Shown here one piece after another: positions 6,062-7,754 of a DNA stretch of 7,754 bases. The notes beneath the pieces were generated by a model, which was given only the letters and a program-made list of their open reading frames with translations, was not told the origin of the DNA and did no database searches. The position numbers and the translations under genes are program-made. How positions within the stretch are numbered: position 1 is the first letter of the stretch; every line of letters starts with the position of its first letter. Source of the DNA: CAYSLU01 sp964431965 (GTDB taxonomy: Bacteria > Verrucomicrobiota > Kiritimatiellia > CAIKKV01 > CAYSLU01); assembly GCA_964431965.1 (NCBI GenBank), contig CAYSLU010000145.1, forward strand, positions 1 through 7,754. Direction: 5' to 3'.

Positions 6062-6379
6062 CTAGCCCTTGATTTCGCCGACCGTCACCACCGTGAGTTC
6101 CTGGCGGTGGCCCTTTGTCTTGCGGAAGCCCTTGCGGCGCTTCTTCTTGAAGGCCACGAGCTTCGGTCCGCGGCTGTGCTCCACGATCTGGCCCGTGACG
6201 GTGGCGCCCGCGAGTTCCGGGGTGCCGACCTTGAGTTCCTGACCGTCCGACACCGCCAGGACGGAGCCGAGCGCCACGGTGGCACCCACCTCGCCTGCGA
6301 GTCGTTCGATCTTGAGACGGTTGCCGGCGCTGACGCGGTACTGCTTCCCGCCGGTCTGAATCACTGCGTATGCTTCCAT
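6062..6379 (-). CDS. rplU: Large ribosomal subunit protein bL21
   Basis: bL21 is a 50S protein that contacts 23S rRNA and bL20. With the ATG at 6379 the protein has 105 residues, beginning MEAYAVIQTGGKQYRVSAG, matching the family opening 'MYAVi.tGGKQyrV'. The centre carries GTPELAGATVTGQIVEHSRG, then the basic FKKKRRKGFRKTKGHRQ near the C-terminus, where family members have the signature 'KrRk.yrk..GHRQ'. An in-frame GTG at 6388 would add three residues (MID), but GGGGTGAT (6391-6384) then serves as a ribosome site 4-5 nt before the ATG at 6379, so I prefer the ATG. It is the first gene of rplU-rpmA-obgE, driven by a strong promoter. Confidence 0.96.
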   Translation of the reverse strand: MEAYAVIQTGGKQYRVSAGNRLKIERLAGEVGATVALGSVLAVSDGQELKVGTPELAGATVTGQIVEHSRGPKLVAFKKKRRKGFRKTKGHRQELTVVTVGEIKG

Positions 6380-6394
6380 GTCGATCACCCCATG

Positions 6395-6429
6395 GCGTCC
6401 GCCGGACGCGTTCAGTCCCTTCGAGGACT
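6395..6429 (-). promoter_or_regulatory. Two-hairpin leader of rplU
   Basis: In the roughly 60-nt leader, AGTCC/GGACT (6414-6418 with 6425-6429) gives a 5-bp stem with a 6-nt loop, and GCGTCC/GGACGC (6395-6400 with 6404-6409) a 6-bp stem with a 3-nt loop. The second hairpin ends 3 nt before the ribosome-binding site. Leaders of ribosomal-protein operons often bind one of their own products, and L21 leaders are known in Firmicutes; an equivalent role here is inference. Confidence 0.45.
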
Positions 6430-6444
6430 TTTTGAGAGCCGGTA

Positions 6445-6486
6445 TTTATACGGGGCCGGCCCCCGGGTGTCAACAGGCGTTTTTTT
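6445..6486 (-). promoter_or_regulatory. Strong sigma70 promoter of rplU-rpmA-obgE with UP-like A-tract
   Basis: On the minus strand the -35 TTGACA (6468-6473) and -10 TATAAA (6445-6450) are separated by exactly 17 nt. Upstream of the -35 lies a run of seven A (6480-6486), where RNA polymerase alpha-subunit UP elements are found. Such strength suits a ribosomal protein operon. The spacer contains a perfect 12-nt palindrome (6452-6463). Confidence 0.8.
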
Positions 6487-6502
6487 CTCCCGGATTGAAT
6501 GC

Positions 6503-6552
6503 TTGATTCGCGTGGCCAAAGGGGGTAATTATTATGAGCTTTTTTCTATACA
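6503..6552 (+). promoter_or_regulatory. Probable rpoD promoter zone (boxes uncertain)
   Basis: This AT-rich island lies 50-100 nt before rpoD. TTGATT (6503-6508) could be a -35, but the best -10 candidates, TATTAT (6530-6535) and TATACA (6547-6552), are 21 and 38 nt away, so no pair has ideal spacing. The divergent position next to the rplU promoter supports a promoter here, but the exact boxes cannot be fixed. Confidence 0.35.
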
Positions 6553-6600
6553 GGGCAGATGACGCGGTGGCGTTTGGCCCAACCGACTCCGAGAGGCAAC

Positions 6601-7754
6601 ATGGCGAAGGCATCCAAACCTCAGCAGAAGACTCCCCCACCCAAGGCGCCCGATCGACCGGCGCCCAAGGCGGCGGCCAAGGCCGCGCCGAAGGAGGCTC
6701 CGGAGCCCAAGCCGCGGGGTGCGGCTGCAGCCCGGTCGGCCGATGGCGCGCGCGGTGGCGCGCTGAAGGGGCGGCTCGCGGCCGGTGGCCGCGCGCCGGA
6801 GGACATGGTCCGGTCGTCGCTGACGCGCGAGGAGCGCAGCCAGAAGATCAAGGAGTTGGTCAAGCTGTCCGAGGATCAGGGGTACCTGACCTATGAGGAT
6901 ATCAACGAGCTGATCCCCGAGTCCGTGATCAATCCGGACGAGCTGGAGGGATACCTCGAACTGCTCCGCAGCATGGACATCGTCGTCATCGAGTCGTCGG
7001 ACGTCGAGAAGCACCGGAAGGCGCCCGAGAAGGCCGAGCCGCAGGGCAAGACGGAGCGGCTCGACATCTTCGACGATCCGATCCGCATGTACCTGCACCA
7101 GATGGGGCAGGTTCCGCTGCTGACCCGCGAGCAGGAAGTCGAGATCTGCAAGCGGATCGAGGAGGCGGAGGTCCGCTGCCGCGACATCTTCAACCAGTTC
7201 GGCTTTTCCGCGGACATGTACCTGTCGCTCGCCGAGCGGCTGGAGAGCGGGAAAGAGCGGTTCGACCGGATCATCAAGGACAAGTACGTCGATAGCCGCG
7301 AGAAGTACTTCGCCCAGCTCCCCAAGCTGCGTCGCGAAGTGCTGCGCTGCCGCGACAAGCTGACCAAGGCATTTATCAGCGCGAACCGCGGGCGGGTCGC
7401 GCAGCAGCAGCGGCAGCGCTGGGGCAAGGAGAGCGAGAAGATCCGCAAGCGCCTCGCCGAGCTGTACGAGGGGCTCTGCTTCAAGCAGAAGATGGTCGAG
7501 TCGATGGCCAGCCGCGGCGAGGAGGAGTTCCGCACGTTCACCGCCTGCCTGGCGGAAATTGAAAAGCTGAACAAGACGCGCAAGAGCAAGAAGCAGCAGG
7601 ATAAGCTGCGCGGCGAGCTCAAGCGCCTCCAGAAGATGGAGGAACGGCTCTGCATGGACCAGGAGGAGTTCCTCGGCAAGTTCCGGGAGCTCAAGGAAGC
7701 CATGCGGAAGGGGATGAAGGCTCGGACGGAGATGGTGGAGGCGAACCTGCGCCT
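6601..7754 (+). CDS. rpoD: RNA polymerase primary sigma factor RpoD (5' part, cut by window end)
   Basis: Sigma70 directs RNA polymerase to housekeeping promoters. There are 384 complete codons and no stop; the sequence leaves the window at EANLR (380-384), the start of region 2.1-2.2, so the -10 and -35 recognition regions are outside. Residues 1-70 are an Ala/Pro/Lys/Arg-rich low-complexity tail. Residues 80-132 resemble region 1.1 (IKELVKLSEDQGYLTYEDIN, then ELEGYLELLRSMDIVVIE). Region 1.2 is DDPIRMYLHQMGQVPLLTRE (158-177), continuing into EVEICKRIEEAE. From about 195 to 370 is the highly charged non-conserved region between 1.2 and 2, as in RpoD-type primary sigma factors. The ATG follows GAGAGG by 4 nt. 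It is divergent from rplU. The identification as a primary sigma is secure; PVC bacteria can have more than one copy. Confidence 0.93.
   Translation, partial: MAKASKPQQKTPPPKAPDRPAPKAAAKAAPKEAPEPKPRGAAAARSADGARGGALKGRLAAGGRAPEDMVRSSLTREERSQKIKELVKLSEDQGYLTYEDINELIPESVINPDELEGYLELLRSMDIVVIESSDVEKHRKAPEKAEPQGKTERLDIFDDPIRMYLHQMGQVPLLTREQEVEICKRIEEAEVRCRDIFNQFGFSADMYLSLAERLESGKERFDRIIKDKYVDSREKYFAQLPKLRREVLRCRDKLTKAFISANRGRVAQQQRQRWGKESEKIRKRLAELYEGLCFKQKMVESMASRGEEEFRTFTACLAEIEKLNKTRKSKKQQDKLRGELKRLQKMEERLCMDQEEFLGKFRELKEAMRKGMKARTEMVEANLR

Noticed and set aside
6471..6486. Plus-strand intrinsic terminator using the GC palindrome and the T7 run
   Set aside because: The palindrome ends 16 nt before the T-run and no plus-strand gene lies upstream to be terminated; an UP-like A-tract for the minus promoter fits better.
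6534..6896. Plus-strand open frame starting just before rpoD in another frame
   Set aside because: It is rich in Gly/Ala/Arg, shifted relative to rpoD, and has no ribosome site; rpoD in the other frame is clear.

Overview
The window is GC-rich bacterial DNA carrying mostly housekeeping genes. The region 1.2 sequence of the sigma factor, the Obg and L27 sequences, and the accessory genes (an apparent beta-helix protein, a DUF362 protein and a GDSL-type SGNH hydrolase) suggest the PVC superphylum, perhaps Kiritimatiellota, Lentisphaerota or Planctomycetota. That placement rests on remembered family resemblance and is only moderately certain.

Left part (1-2895), accessory genes. A minus-strand gene enters from the left edge; only its 58 N-terminal codons are present, and they look like the start of a right-handed beta-helix/carbohydrate-active protein. 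It is divergent from a 374-residue DUF362 protein with a cysteine-rich C-terminus. Next, in convergent orientation, is a 401-residue SGNH/GDSL-type hydrolase on the minus strand.

Middle part (2896-4633), EF-P and its modification. A consensus sigma70 promoter (TTGACA-17-TACATT) precedes a leader with two GC-rich hairpins, then efp. epmA (genX/poxA) overlaps the end of efp by 20 bases. EF-P has lysine 32 at the loop tip, and EpmA has the alanine in motif 3 associated with beta-lysine use, so the pair looks like a beta-lysylation module for ribosome rescue at polyproline stretches. epmB, which makes beta-lysine, is not in the window.

Right part (4637-7754), translation and transcription core. 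The minus-strand operon rplU-rpmA-obgE is driven by a strong promoter (TTGACA-17-TATAAA with an upstream A-tract), followed by a leader with two small hairpins. obgE ends 3 bases from the convergent epmA. Between rpmA and obgE lies a 17-bp perfect inverted repeat followed by a small stem plus U-tract; a shared 10-nt element allows mutually exclusive pairings, as in an attenuator. Divergent from rplU is rpoD, which runs off the right edge just as region 2 begins.

No tRNA, rRNA, CRISPR array, insertion sequence or integration site was recognised, and no gene-free stretch exceeds 300 bases. I see no clearly novel multi-gene system. The most interesting items are the rpmA-obgE RNA element, the cysteine-rich DUF362 tail and the altered L27 N-terminus.
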